NCBI GenBank assembly: GCA_011959285.1
Contig: BLLW01000008.1
Location: 1 to 64,000, forward strand
Reading direction: 5' to 3'
DNA: 64,000 nucleotides
Source: Lachnospiraceae bacterium
GTDB taxonomy: Bacteria; Bacillota; Clostridia; Lachnospirales; Lachnospiraceae
The position numbers and the translations under genes were made by a program. How positions within the stretch are numbered: position 1 is the first letter of the stretch; every line of letters begins with the position of its first letter. Below the pieces are notes generated by a model that was given only the letters and a program-made list of their open reading frames with translations, had not been told where the DNA came from and searched no databases. Below are positions 15,914-25,654 of this stretch, piece by piece.

Positions 15914-18900
15914 ACACTGTATTTCCTTTCTTCAATCCTATTTCCTGTACATATCCAATAAATGCTTTAGCTGCCTTGTAAAGCATCTGTGAATCGTTTC
16001 CCGACTTTCGGTTATGGGATTCTTTTAAGGAGAACTCCGTCATATCCAGATTTTCTCCAACGGCAAAGTAAATCTCTCCTGCCGGAATCTTCTCTTCTCT
16101 TAACTTATGTTCCAAAATATTCTTGTTATCATTTAGAAGCCTGCATCCATCCTTGGATCCACAAATACCAAATCCTGAAAGTCCCTGTTTTGTCATCTTA
16201 AATTCGGCGGCTGTCTTACCAATGACTTCTGATTCAAAGGTTATGGCAACCTTACTTTCCTGTGCATCATTATGTATGATCTTTAAATTGATGGATGTAA
16301 GCACGCCGTCTACATTTGCCGGTATCTCATAATTTTCTTCCCTTGCCATATTGCCCATAAACGACATCTGCTTATAAAGAACGCTCATAGCTTTTATATC
16401 CAGTGCAGCATAGGTATTGGAAAATGCCATTTTCTTCATCATACCCTGAATTTTCTGTAAAAATCCGCGGTATGCCTTTTGTGCATCTTCTTTTCCGTCA
16501 AGATGATTCAGAATCTCTTCTCCTGCTTCTTCTAAAACATCTTCCGCTTCATCCTGATCTTTAAACCTGTCAAATTCTTTCCAGATTTCTTTTGGATTCT
16601 TTAAAAGGGCTCCGGCTGCCATAAGGTGGTCGGCACTAATCGGCTGGTTATAATCATTAAGATGTTTTAACACTGCCTCTTCGGATTTTACTGCCCCGCG
16701 TATCTGTTCATACATCATGCGGTCAAATTCTTCACCGGCATGATCACTTCCCGCATCATCCAGAAACTGTTCCAGTTCCTGCTCAGTAGGCAGAACACCT
16801 GCCTGAAATCCTTTGGCTATCTGGTCGGTAATACTTTCCTTTCCCGTGTCCCGGGCGTTCACCCCACCAAAAGTATCATCCACAGAATAATCCATTTTGC
16901 CGCGCTTACTGCTGCGCAGAGCGCTCAGGAGATTTCCCAGTGTAAATTCACCGCCTGTCTGCCAGAGGGCGCCTATCGCCGCATCATCGGCTTTTTCAAT
17001 CTGATGAACCAGTCTGTAAATACCGATATAAGCGCTTTTCTCCTCTTCGGTTATACCCTTTTGGTTTTCTAGTTTATAGAGGAATCTACTGTAGGACTCC
17101 ATCTCATCCGCCGTATTTTCCTGCCCTTTAAAATACTCCCTAAGTTCATCCAAAGACATGGTGAGGGGATTAACCCCTTCTCTAATCATATTTAACACCC
17201 GTCCTGGCTTCATCTCTTTTATCACACCGCCAAGCAAATCATCTTTCTCTCTAATCTCTCTGATATGATCTTCCGTAATCTCCATACTGTTATAGCCAAG
17301 AATACGGACCGCACGCCTATTTGCATCTGAAAGTTCCAAATCCATATCTTTCAGGATGTGGTCTACATTCCTAAAAGCTTTTTTTATGGAATCTCCCATA
17401 TCCGCCCTAGGCGCTGTCATCAATTCCTCATAAGCCTGCCCTGCTTTTTCATAATCAGTCCTGCGGCTACTGCCATAAATATATACCTGCCGCAGATTAT
17501 ATGATGAGGAAATTTCCGCTAGAACTGCCGCAGGAGATGCGCTGATACCTTGCAGAGTCTTAAGAGTTTCCTGATATAAAGATTTCTTTTCTTCTGCCTC
17601 GGAAGCATCTACCTGCCCTGTCAGCGCTTTTGCAAAACTGCTTTCTGCTTCTTTCAATTTCGAAACCAGTTCCTCTATAGAAGCTGTCTCTATCTGATAT
17701 CCGCTTCGCAAAAGCCGTATATTTGCTTCTACGGTCATGGACAGCCTGACTTCTTCAAGTAACCTCCGTCCCTTGATATTTTCCACAAAATCTTGTTCGT
17801 TTAAATTTCTTCCATTCCTGCCGAATATCTCATCCTGCACTGCAAACAGATTTCTCAGCGTAAAGGGCAAATCCCTTGCAAAAATGATATCAACAACTTC
17901 CACTTCAACAGATACTGTTCTCTCTACAATATATAAAGCTTCCTCTGCAAAAGTTGTCTCTTTTCCTAAATTTGCCTTTGTAGGCTCTGTTCTGTCCGCA
18001 ATCGCACAAGCGGCGGCAGCAGCAAATGCCTCATAGGTTACAGGGAACTGCTGTTTTCTAATGTCACAAAGCAGAGAAAAGGTTTCTGTATTTAAAGGAA
18101 TGCCTTTCTCCACCAGCCACCTGGCATTTTGAAGATTCTCTTCATCTGCTGTATATCCGGCTTCTTCAATAACTTTTTCCATTTGAGGGCGAAGCTGATC
18201 AAAATCCACTTGATCCGGCTTCTTTGCATAATAGCCTGCAACCCCGCCTGCTGCATAATAACCTTTTCCCTGACGGTCTGTATCATCGAACGCCGAGTAC
18301 TTTGCCGTATAAAGATTCTCCGGCGTGGGCGGAAGGTTATTTTCAACCATATATTTAACACCTCCATCAGAAGGCATACCTACCTCTGTCAGCATATGAA
18401 AAGCCTCAGTTACAGCGGCGACATTCTCCTCCGTCATGGGGATATCCCGTTTGGCAAACTGCTTCTTTAGTTCTTCGGTAAATGCCTTGCTCCCTGTAAT
18501 ATCCTGAATCGCCTCATCACTTAAGGCATCCGTATATCCGGTAATCTGCACGCCACCCTTTAAAAGCGCTGTCTTAATGTGGTCCACGATTGTCACCACA
18601 GTTTCAATATCTGTACTGCCAGGATGATAGCCCTCCTCCTGGAGCTTTGCAAAATCTTCATCCGACATAGTATTAGACATAACTGCCATGTAATTACGCT
18701 GTACAGCGACATCCTCCTGCCCTGCCGCCAACATAATCTCTTCTGCGGTCCGTCCATGACAAGCGTATGCGCTATTATCCATAACTGTGCCAGAAATGTC
18801 TATTGCAACCCCGCCTGACTCTATCTTCTCCGTCTCCTGCGGGGTACGATTTGAAATTGTTCTGGAACCTGCATTTGCATGTGTCTGGGCAGTTTTAGCA

Positions 18901-18926
18901 TCTGCCCCTTCAAATATAATATTCAT
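15897..18926 (-). CDS. Large flagellar-operon protein of unknown function (DUF6240-like)
   Basis: This 1009-residue protein has no signal peptide, no membrane helix and no catalytic motif that I recognise. It resembles proteins labelled DUF6240 in motile Lachnospiraceae, from memory. Helical units recur with a P-x-x-x-x-N-L type turn, for example LPPTPENLYTA, IPLNTETFSLL, LPFTLRNLFAV and QPISADHLMAA. The final ~130 residues (from about YEIPANVDGVLTSINLKII) are beta-rich and recall the hook-length control FliK C-terminus. It overlaps flagellin by 17 nt, so it is translationally coupled to it. A cytoplasmic or secreted flagellar accessory role is inferred from context only. Confidence 0.55.
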   Translation of the reverse strand: MNIIFEGADAKTAQTHANAGSRTISNRTPQETEKIESGGVAIDISGTVMDNSAYACHGRTAEEIMLAAGQEDVAVQRNYMAVMSNTMSDEDFAKLQEEGYHPGSTDIETVVTIVDHIKTALLKGGVQITGYTDALSDEAIQDITGSKAFTEELKKQFAKRDIPMTEENVAAVTEAFHMLTEVGMPSDGGVKYMVENNLPPTPENLYTAKYSAFDDTDRQGKGYYAAGGVAGYYAKKPDQVDFDQLRPQMEKVIEEAGYTADEENLQNARWLVEKGIPLNTETFSLLCDIRKQQFPVTYEAFAAAAACAIADRTEPTKANLGKETTFAEEALYIVERTVSVEVEVVDIIFARDLPFTLRNLFAVQDEIFGRNGRNLNEQDFVENIKGRRLLEEVRLSMTVEANIRLLRSGYQIETASIEELVSKLKEAESSFAKALTGQVDASEAEEKKSLYQETLKTLQGISASPAAVLAEISSSYNLRQVYIYGSSRRTDYEKAGQAYEELMTAPRADMGDSIKKAFRNVDHILKDMDLELSDANRRAVRILGYNSMEITEDHIREIREKDDLLGGVIKEMKPGRVLNMIREGVNPLTMSLDELREYFKGQENTADEMESYSRFLYKLENQKGITEEEKSAYIGIYRLVHQIEKADDAAIGALWQTGGEFTLGNLLSALRSSKRGKMDYSVDDTFGGVNARDTGKESITDQIAKGFQAGVLPTEQELEQFLDDAGSDHAGEEFDRMMYEQIRGAVKSEEAVLKHLNDYNQPISADHLMAAGALLKNPKEIWKEFDRFKDQDEAEDVLEEAGEEILNHLDGKEDAQKAYRGFLQKIQGMMKKMAFSNTYAALDIKAMSVLYKQMSFMGNMAREENYEIPANVDGVLTSINLKIIHNDAQESKVAITFESEVIGKTAAEFKMTKQGLSGFGICGSKDGCRLLNDNKNILEHKLREEKIPAGEIYFAVGENLDMTEFSLKESHNRKSGNDSQMLYKAAKAFIGYVQEIGLKKGNTVYENQL

Positions 18927-18967
18927 AAAAGTCCTCTCAAATATTGCTGCCCTAAATATTAAACCAC

Positions 18968-18996
18968 ATTAAACGCTGCCACGCCCGGCGAGCCAA
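18968..18996 (-). promoter_or_regulatory. Candidate promoter of the flagellin operon
   Basis: Minus-strand TTGGCT (18991-18996), 17-bp spacer, TTTAAT (18968-18973), 42 bp before the start codon. The spacer is unusually GC-rich (CGCCGGGCGTGGCAGCG). I could not find a convincing sigma-28 (TAAA-N15-GCCGATAA) motif, which would have been expected for a flagellin operon. Confidence 0.4.
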
Positions 18997-19005
18997 CTTA
19001 TTGGA

Positions 19006-19041
19006 TACAAAAAGGGCAAATGCTTTACACATTCACCCTTT
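19006..19041 (-). terminator. Terminator of the glgB operon
   Basis: A 12-bp stem with two G-U pairs (AAAGGGTGAATG with CATTTGCCCTTT on the minus strand; 19030-19041 and 19011-19022) and a 7-nt loop is followed by TTTTTG. It stands 34 nt after the glgB stop codon and separates glgB from the flagellin operon. Confidence 0.88.
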
Positions 19042-19075
19042 ATTTCGGCATATATTTTCTTTTTCTTAACATCTG

Positions 19076-20995
19076 TCAAAAAACAAATATAGCTGCACAG
19101 TAAGGAGGTAAATCTAATGTGATGCTGTAATCCTTATAATCACAATAGTCCTTTACGGCTGTAACTTCCTTGGGAAGTTCTGCACCCGTGCCGCCAAACC
19201 GCTCCTCTGCGCTGGTTAAAAGCAGCTTATACTTTTTCTTCGCAGGTACGCCCAGCTTATAATCTTTCCACTCTATAGGCGTCATATTGATGATGTATAG
19301 TAAATTATTCCTACCTGTAGCGCTCTTTCTGCAAAAGCTGTAGGTGCTTCTTTCCTTGTCGTCGCAATTAAGCCACTCAAAACCGTCCCAGCAGTTGTCA
19401 AACTGATACATACAAGGATACTTTCTGTAGATTTTTAAAAGTTCCTTCATATATTCATGAAGTCCTTTATTAAGATCCTCTCCCAAAAGATACCAATCCA
19501 GTTCCCTTTCCTCGCTCCACTCTCTTTCCTGTCCGAAATCCTGCCCCATGAAAAGAAGCTTTTTGCCCGCATGACCGAACATATAGGTGTAACCGCATCG
19601 CAGGTTTGCATATTTATCCACCTTATAGCCAGGCATCTTATTGACCATGGAACATTTTAAATGTACCACCTCATCGTGGGAAAGGGGCAGAATATAATTC
19701 TCACTATCATTATAGGACATCGCAAAGGTCATCGCATAATGATTGTCCTTCCTGAAATAAGGATCCAACTTCATATATTCGCAAAAATCATGCATCCAGC
19801 CCATGTTCCACTTAAAGGAAAATCCTAAACCATCGTCTTCCACCTTGCCTGTCACTTTAGGCCATGCCGTGGATTCCTCTGCTATGGTCAAAAATCCGGG
19901 ATAAGTGCCAAGTACAACAGAATTTAAATGCTTAAAAAATTCAATAGCTTCTAGATTCTTATTTCCGCCATATTTATTGGCAACCCACTGCCCTTCTTTT
20001 TTGCCATAATCCAAGTACAGCATAGATGCCACCGCATCCACACGAATACCGTCAATATGATATTCCTTAATCCAGAACAGAACATTGGCAATCAAAAAAT
20101 TCTTGACTTCTGTCTTTCCATAATTAAATATTTTGGTTCCCCAATCAGGATGCTCACCTTTTCGAGGGTCGGGGTCCTCAAAAATGCACTGCCCATCAAA
20201 CCGTCCGAGCCCATGGGCATCTGTAGCGAAATGCGCCGGTACCCAGTCAAGGATAACGCCTATTTTATTTTTATGAAGCTTATTCACAAGATACATAAAA
20301 TCTTCCGGATCGCCATATCTGGAAGTAGGAGCATAATAGCCTGTTACCTGATATCCCCAAGAACCGTCGAAAGGATATTCTGCAATACCCATAAGTTCAA
20401 TATGAGTATATTTCATCTCTTTCAAATATTCCACAATCCTATCTGCAAACTCACGATAATTGTAGAATCCCTGTGCATCCGGTTTAGGATGACGCATCCA
20501 TGAACCGATGTGGCACTCATAAATTGCCAATGCTTCGTGGTTATAATCTTTTCCTTCACGATCTTTCATCCAAGCATCGTCTGTCCATTTAAATCCTGTG
20601 ATATCCGTCGTACGGGAAGCCGTCCCTGGACGGAGCTCTGCACTGTTTGCAAAGGGATCTGACTTATACAGTTTCTCACCATAGGGTGTGGTGATTAAAA
20701 ATTTATACAGCTCATTCACGCCAACTCCCGGAATGAAGGCTGCATAAATGCCGCCTGGTCCCAGCTTCGTCATTGGATTTGCCGTTTCATTCCAGCCGTT
20801 AAAAGTGCCTATGACATGAACACATGCCGCATTGGGCGCCCAAACGCCAAAAAACATCCCCTTTTGCCCATCCTTCACAGAAGGGTGCGCACCCAGCTTT
20901 TTGTAGATATCATAGTGTGTTCCCTGCGCAAACAGATATTGATCTGCCTCAGAAATAAAAACTTCTGTCTCTGCCTTTTTCCCTGTTACTTCCAT
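19076..20995 (-). CDS. glgB: 1,4-alpha-glucan (glycogen) branching enzyme
   Basis: The 639-residue GH13 enzyme has an N-terminal CBM48 domain (HVIGTFNGWNETANPMTKLG) and the catalytic barrel. The four GH13 blocks are visible: DWVPAHF, DGIRVDAVASM (nucleophile Asp), TIAEESTAWP (acid/base Glu) and LPLSHDEVVH. The C-terminal beta domain ends with YCAAIFVF. It makes alpha-1,6 branches in glycogen. GGGGG lies 9 nt before the ATG. No other glycogen genes are here, so it is a stand-alone copy; it is the last gene of the unit headed by rsmA. Confidence 0.93.
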   Translation of the reverse strand: MEVTGKKAETEVFISEADQYLFAQGTHYDIYKKLGAHPSVKDGQKGMFFGVWAPNAACVHVIGTFNGWNETANPMTKLGPGGIYAAFIPGVGVNELYKFLITTPYGEKLYKSDPFANSAELRPGTASRTTDITGFKWTDDAWMKDREGKDYNHEALAIYECHIGSWMRHPKPDAQGFYNYREFADRIVEYLKEMKYTHIELMGIAEYPFDGSWGYQVTGYYAPTSRYGDPEDFMYLVNKLHKNKIGVILDWVPAHFATDAHGLGRFDGQCIFEDPDPRKGEHPDWGTKIFNYGKTEVKNFLIANVLFWIKEYHIDGIRVDAVASMLYLDYGKKEGQWVANKYGGNKNLEAIEFFKHLNSVVLGTYPGFLTIAEESTAWPKVTGKVEDDGLGFSFKWNMGWMHDFCEYMKLDPYFRKDNHYAMTFAMSYNDSENYILPLSHDEVVHLKCSMVNKMPGYKVDKYANLRCGYTYMFGHAGKKLLFMGQDFGQEREWSEERELDWYLLGEDLNKGLHEYMKELLKIYRKYPCMYQFDNCWDGFEWLNCDDKERSTYSFCRKSATGRNNLLYIINMTPIEWKDYKLGVPAKKKYKLLLTSAEERFGGTGAELPKEVTAVKDYCDYKDYSITLDLPPYCAAIFVF

Positions 20996-21013
20996 ACCTT
21001 AAAACCCCCAATT

Positions 21014-23782
21014 TTAATAATGCATAAAATCTTTTTCTCTTAGAACAATCATGTCCTCATCATCATAACGTTTCCCTAGCAATACATCGAAGAAATGCTT
21101 GGGTGTCTTTTTATCCGCATAGTAAATTGCTTCATCCACTAGTTCCTCAATCTCCGTAAGTGTAACTTCATGATCACTGGTCTGCATATCTGCAATCCTT
21201 GTATGCAGTGCCAGGACACCCAGTTCATCAATGGCATATTCTTGATCCAGTGCATATTTTTTTGCATATTTTACCAGCGTCTGGTCGTCTAGCGCCTCTA
21301 AATCCACCCTTAAGTTAAATGCTCCTGTAAGCTCAGCATATTTTGCCAAAAAATCATTCATTCTTGCCTTGGTATCTTCCATAAGAACAACCAGTCCCTT
21401 TTCCTCTTGATTCAGTTCCTTTAGAAGCTGACCTACAGTTGCCTTTCTCATACCGGCGGCGCCTTCAATAATCAACGCGCCATTTGCAAGCTTAGATAAA
21501 GTTGCACCTACGTCTTTCTTGTTCATGGTGACGCCTGAAATCTTTGCTACTTTTCCGGAAAAATTACTGTCGGAAAGCTGTATTTCCTTTACAAGAAGCT
21601 TTGCAAGTTCGATTGCCCCCGTACCTTCCTCTCCGGTAATGACCACATTTCCGGTGTAAGATGCCATGCTGACGTTATCAATTGCTTCCACTATCTGTTT
21701 TCTAGTACGTTTATGATGTATAAAAGGTGCAAACTGCTCCTTCTCACTGCTTGACATTTCTCTGGCAGTATATTTATTTTCTCCCTCTTCCTCCTCCTTT
21801 TCCCCGGTTTCTTCTTTCGTTGTATTTTCTATTCTCTTCTTTTTTCCTTTTTTTCTGGAAAGAGAGCCGGTTTTTACTGTCTCACCTTTTTCTTCCGGCT
21901 CTTGTGTCTCCTGTGCCGAATCTTCAGAAACTTCTTTTGCTGTGGCATTTTCCATTGGCGCTTCTTCTGCTTCTTCAGGCTCTTTTATTTCTTCACTTTG
22001 AACTTCTTTAATTTCCTCCGGTTCTATTTCCTCTATTTCTTCAATCTGTTCTTCTTCGATTTCTTCTATTTCCTCAACATCTTCCAGTTCTGGTTTAGGC
22101 GCCTGCTTTTCTTCCTGCTTATCAATATCAGCCACCTTCACCACTTTAGGACGTTCCTGTGCTGCCTTTAACTTTTCTTCTTTGATAGCAGCTGTTACCA
22201 TTGCCTTCTCAAGATTCTCTAAAAGACCTGATTTCGTGGACTCATCAAAATCAGCAAAAAGCGTATCTGTCTGCTGTTGGACACGCTTACGGATTTCTTC
22301 CATCCGCTTACGCTCATTTTCCTGTTTCATTCTTTCCCACTCAGCCATGATATCTTCTATGCTGAGCTGACCGGTAATCTGCTTTTCTACCTTTTCCTGT
22401 TCTGGCATCACCAGAGAAATCTGTCCGTCATATTCCTGAGTGAGGATATCATCATATCCGGAAGGCTTATGGAAAGTTCTGATTATCCCGGTATTACTGA
22501 TTGAAGGATTGGGACTTGCCTCTGCAATGGATAGCTTTGGCTCTGCCGGCTGTGTATCTATAACAGGCACCTCCGGCATCTCAACCTGCTCATCTACAGG
22601 CGCAAACAAGGACCCGGAACCATTTTTCTGCGCCAATTCAGAAACCAAATCCTGAATATTTACCTCTTCTGTATTTCCGAAAAAGACTTCTTCCGACCCC
22701 TCATTTATCATCTCTTCTTCTACAGACGCCGCCGTTTCTTTCCTGTCTTTATGTAACGCTTCATCTGAAATCATCTGCACCTTATCTGTATGTTGATGGG
22801 GCGTATCTTTCTGTTCCTCATTTTCAGCAGGCGCAGGGCTGTCTAACCCGGCAACAGGTTCATATACCTTGGTTTTTAAAAGCTCATTCGTCTCCTGTAC
22901 CGGCATTTCCTGAGTCTTGTTCTGCTCCAAAAACTCTTTCATGCTCTCTGCAAGCTCTTTTTGCAGATTGATAGTATTATATTGGCTTACATCTACCGTC
23001 TTCACCTGTATGTCAATGTCTTCTTTTCCGGGAATTTCCTGCGTATCATCTGTAAGAATATTTTCTTCCAGACTGAACTCATTATCCTCCTCTTCCTCTG
23101 TCACCTCTCCAGCCTTTTCCTGTATCTCCTGCTGGTCCATAACATAATCAGGGGTAATAAATCCACCTGTTTGTTTCATCTGATTATACTTAGACTCCTG
23201 CTCCTCACTTAAAGGTTCATGAAGCATCTTAAGCTCTAAACCCTTTAACACATGCCTTCCCTCGCCGAACCAGAGAAACATTTCATCACATTCTTCCACA
23301 CACTTAGAGGCAAGCCCAACTCTGTGATAAAGATAAGCAAGCTCATAAGCCCATTTTTCACGATAATCTCGCTTTTTAAGCTCCTCAAGCACTTCAATCC
23401 TTTCCTCAAGGCTCACTTCCTGGGCTTCATACAACTTGTACTGAAGAATATATCTTCCACTATCCTTAGGGGCAAGCTGCACAAATTCTTTATAATATTC
23501 AAGCGCTTGAACAAACTCGCCTAGCTTAATGGAAAGTTCACATAAAGAATAGACAATCAAACGTCCCCCTGCATGCCGTTCATAGGCAAGCAAGAGAATG
23601 TCTCTGCTGTCTTCATATCTTCTATTAATTTTATATAAATCGCTGATGGTACACAGCATCATTACACTTTTTACTCTTCGCCAGTCAATAGTATCTGCTA
23701 TTTTGACAGCCTCATCATATTCCCCCTGTGAAATCAGAGTCTTTATCTCATCTGCACGTACTTTGTATTCATACTTATCCAA
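21014..23782 (-). CDS. TPR-like protein with acidic linker and degenerate AAA-type C-terminal domain
   Basis: This very large protein (about 922 residues) has three regions. Residues ~1-190 are helical repeats of TPR type. Residues ~200-690 are low complexity, with an extreme Glu/Ile tract (EEIEEIEEEQIEEIEEIEPE). The C-terminal ~210 residues resemble an AAA+ ATPase of the CbxX/SpoVK kind. Its P-loop reads GEEGTGAIELA, lacking the GKT lysine, while NGALIIEGA and GLVVLMED occupy the Walker B and sensor positions, so hydrolysis is unlikely. No membrane helix is seen. Start: TTG 23782 has GAGGTG 6 nt upstream; GTG 23791 overlaps that element. It has its own promoter inside the rsmA end. Function unknown. 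Confidence 0.6.
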   Translation of the reverse strand: MDKYEYKVRADEIKTLISQGEYDEAVKIADTIDWRRVKSVMMLCTISDLYKINRRYEDSRDILLLAYERHAGGRLIVYSLCELSIKLGEFVQALEYYKEFVQLAPKDSGRYILQYKLYEAQEVSLEERIEVLEELKKRDYREKWAYELAYLYHRVGLASKCVEECDEMFLWFGEGRHVLKGLELKMLHEPLSEEQESKYNQMKQTGGFITPDYVMDQQEIQEKAGEVTEEEEDNEFSLEENILTDDTQEIPGKEDIDIQVKTVDVSQYNTINLQKELAESMKEFLEQNKTQEMPVQETNELLKTKVYEPVAGLDSPAPAENEEQKDTPHQHTDKVQMISDEALHKDRKETAASVEEEMINEGSEEVFFGNTEEVNIQDLVSELAQKNGSGSLFAPVDEQVEMPEVPVIDTQPAEPKLSIAEASPNPSISNTGIIRTFHKPSGYDDILTQEYDGQISLVMPEQEKVEKQITGQLSIEDIMAEWERMKQENERKRMEEIRKRVQQQTDTLFADFDESTKSGLLENLEKAMVTAAIKEEKLKAAQERPKVVKVADIDKQEEKQAPKPELEDVEEIEEIEEEQIEEIEEIEPEEIKEVQSEEIKEPEEAEEAPMENATAKEVSEDSAQETQEPEEKGETVKTGSLSRKKGKKKRIENTTKEETGEKEEEEGENKYTAREMSSSEKEQFAPFIHHKRTRKQIVEAIDNVSMASYTGNVVITGEEGTGAIELAKLLVKEIQLSDSNFSGKVAKISGVTMNKKDVGATLSKLANGALIIEGAAGMRKATVGQLLKELNQEEKGLVVLMEDTKARMNDFLAKYAELTGAFNLRVDLEALDDQTLVKYAKKYALDQEYAIDELGVLALHTRIADMQTSDHEVTLTEIEELVDEAIYYADKKTPKHFFDVLLGKRYDDEDMIVLREKDFMHY

Positions 23783-23842
23783 GGTACTCACCTCATATAT
23801 ACTTTTGCCTCAAGGCACAATCGTCCTAATTTTATTTTTTTT

Positions 23843-23871
23843 AGTTTACCATATGCTCTTTTGTATGTCAA
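23843..23871 (-). promoter_or_regulatory. Promoter of the TPR/ATPase gene and glgB
   Basis: Minus-strand TTGACA (23866-23871), 17-bp spacer, TAAACT (23843-23848). The -35 box overlaps the last codons of rsmA. Confidence 0.6.
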
Positions 23872-24746
23872 AAGAGATTGCTGAACTTAGCAAATTCTTC
23901 TAATGTAAGCGCTTCTCCCCTGATTGTCTGGCTTAAGCCCATTTTTTCAAGGATTACACTTACTTCATCTCTTGTTACCTTCTTGTTTTTTCCGTCACTT
24001 CCTACAATTGCAGAAGAATTTACAAGCGCATTTATCAATGTTTTTCTGCGTTGGTTAAATGCTGCACGTATGATAGTAAAAAACTTTTTTTCATCAACAA
24101 CGTTTACAGGCGGTTTTGTAAATCTTGTAAGTCTGACCACGCTGCTTCCAACACCTGGCTTTGGCATAAAGCACGCAGGCGGCACGTTCATGATTACTTC
24201 TGGCTTTGCATAGTACTGCACTGCAAGACTCAAAGCACCATAATCCTTGGTGCCTGGTCCGACCTGCATGCGGTCTGCCACCTCTTTTTGAACCATAATA
24301 GTGATGCTTGATAAGGGCACATTGCTTTCAAACAATCCCATAATAATAGGCGTTGTGATGTAGTAAGGCAGGTTGGCAACAATTTTAACGGGTCTCCCTC
24401 CATTCTTTTCATCTGCGATTCCGGTAATATCTATCTTTAGAATATCTTCATTAACAATGGTCACATTATTATACTCTGAAAGCGTATCCTGTAATATAGG
24501 AATCAGATTTCTATCTATCTCTACAGCCACCACTTCCCTTGCATGTTCCGCCAGATATTGCGTCATAGTTCCTATGCCGGGACCAATTTCTATCACACAA
24601 TCCTCTTTTGTAATCTCCGCTGTCCGGATGATTTTTTCTAAAATATTAGCATCGATCAAAAAATTTTGCCCAAATTTCTTTTGAAAATGAAAATTATATT
24701 TTCTGATAATTTCTGATGTTGCCGTAGGTGTCGCCAGATAAGCCAT
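23868..24746 (-). CDS. rsmA: 16S rRNA dimethyladenosine transferase
   Basis: The 292-residue SAM-dependent methyltransferase has motif I EIGPGIGTMT, the adenine methylase signature NLPYYITTPI, and the opening KFGQNFLID, all diagnostic of RsmA/KsgA. It dimethylates two adjacent adenines in the 3' hairpin of 16S rRNA during small-subunit assembly. AAGGAG precedes the ATG. It lies 17 nt after the tatD-family gene, a conserved pairing in Firmicutes. Confidence 0.95.
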   Translation of the reverse strand: MAYLATPTATSEIIRKYNFHFQKKFGQNFLIDANILEKIIRTAEITKEDCVIEIGPGIGTMTQYLAEHAREVVAVEIDRNLIPILQDTLSEYNNVTIVNEDILKIDITGIADEKNGGRPVKIVANLPYYITTPIIMGLFESNVPLSSITIMVQKEVADRMQVGPGTKDYGALSLAVQYYAKPEVIMNVPPACFMPKPGVGSSVVRLTRFTKPPVNVVDEKKFFTIIRAAFNQRRKTLINALVNSSAIVGSDGKNKKVTRDEVSVILEKMGLSQTIRGEALTLEEFAKFSNLF

Positions 24747-24763
24747 CCCTTTTCTCCTTTATC

Positions 24764-25525
24764 TCAAAAGTAAAAATCCTTTGCATTCTGCACGGTCTGT
24801 GTAAATATCTCTTCCTTACTGACTCCTTTGATCACTGAAATCCTCTCTGCCACTAGGTCAAGATAAGTAGATTGATTCCGTTTGCCTCGATATGGCTCCG
24901 GTGCAAGATAAGGACAGTCTGTTTCCAGCAGGATTCGGTTCATGGGAATATATTCTACCGCTTCAATCAACTTTTTGGCATTTTTAAAGGTAAGTACACC
25001 TCCAATGCCGAAGTAATAATCCATATTCAAATATTCTCTTGCGATTTCCTTGGTATAAGAAAAGCAATGGATCACCCCTTTTGTCAAATCCTTCCGCCAT
25101 CCCTTTAAAATTTCCAACGTGTCCTGTGCCGCATCTCTGGAATGCACAATAATAGGCAGCCCTGTCTCCCCTGCAAGCTGCAGCTGCTCTTCAAACCATT
25201 TCTTTTGAATCGCCTTATCAGGCTCGGACCAATAATAATCAAGACCGATCTCTCCGATTGCGACTACCTTGGGCTCTGCTGCTTTTTCTTTTAACCAGGC
25301 GATATCCTTTCCCGTTAATCCTCCTGATTCGGAAGGATGCACACCCACCGCCGCGTACAAAAAAGGATACCTATGGGCAAGATCCAACGCTTTTTGGGTG
25401 GAATCCATACTTGCCCCCACATTAACAATAAACGCTACTCCATCTTTATGCATTCCTTTTAGCAGTTCATCTCTGTCTAAGTCAAACGCTTCATCATCAT
25501 AATGTGCATGTGTATCAAATATCAT
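24764..25525 (-). CDS. TatD-family metal-dependent hydrolase
   Basis: The ~253-residue amidohydrolase-type protein opens MIFDTHAHYDD (HxH metal ligands) and shows AIGEIGLDYYW, IVHSRDA, GVIHCFS and LLETDCPYLAPEPYRGKRN, the TatD/YcfH motifs. These enzymes are Mg-dependent 3'-5' exonucleases or deoxyribonucleases. ATG 25525 is chosen as it gives the family start; an in-frame GTG at 25540 is possible and the RBS signal is weak for both. Confidence 0.88.
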   Translation of the reverse strand: MIFDTHAHYDDEAFDLDRDELLKGMHKDGVAFIVNVGASMDSTQKALDLAHRYPFLYAAVGVHPSESGGLTGKDIAWLKEKAAEPKVVAIGEIGLDYYWSEPDKAIQKKWFEEQLQLAGETGLPIIVHSRDAAQDTLEILKGWRKDLTKGVIHCFSYTKEIAREYLNMDYYFGIGGVLTFKNAKKLIEAVEYIPMNRILLETDCPYLAPEPYRGKRNQSTYLDLVAERISVIKGVSKEEIFTQTVQNAKDFYF

Positions 25526-25584
25526 TTCTTCATCCCGCACTTTCTCAATATAAAATATTTATTAAAATTTTTTTAAAAAAATAC

Positions 25585-25613
25585 TTGCAAACTACAAAAC
25601 ATTATACTATAAT
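25585..25613 (+). promoter_or_regulatory. Promoter of tRNA-Lys
   Basis: TTGCAA (25585-25590), 17-bp spacer, TATAAT (25608-25613), preceded by A/T tracts, about 40 bp before the tRNA. Confidence 0.75.
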
Positions 25614-25654
25614 AACTCTTGCGTTGTAAATGAGACAACTAATAAATCTTGTAC

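Noticed and set aside
18968..18996. Sigma-28 (flagellar) promoter before the flagellin operon
   Set aside because: No TAAA-N15-GCCGATAA match could be found; only a weak sigma-A-like pair is seen.
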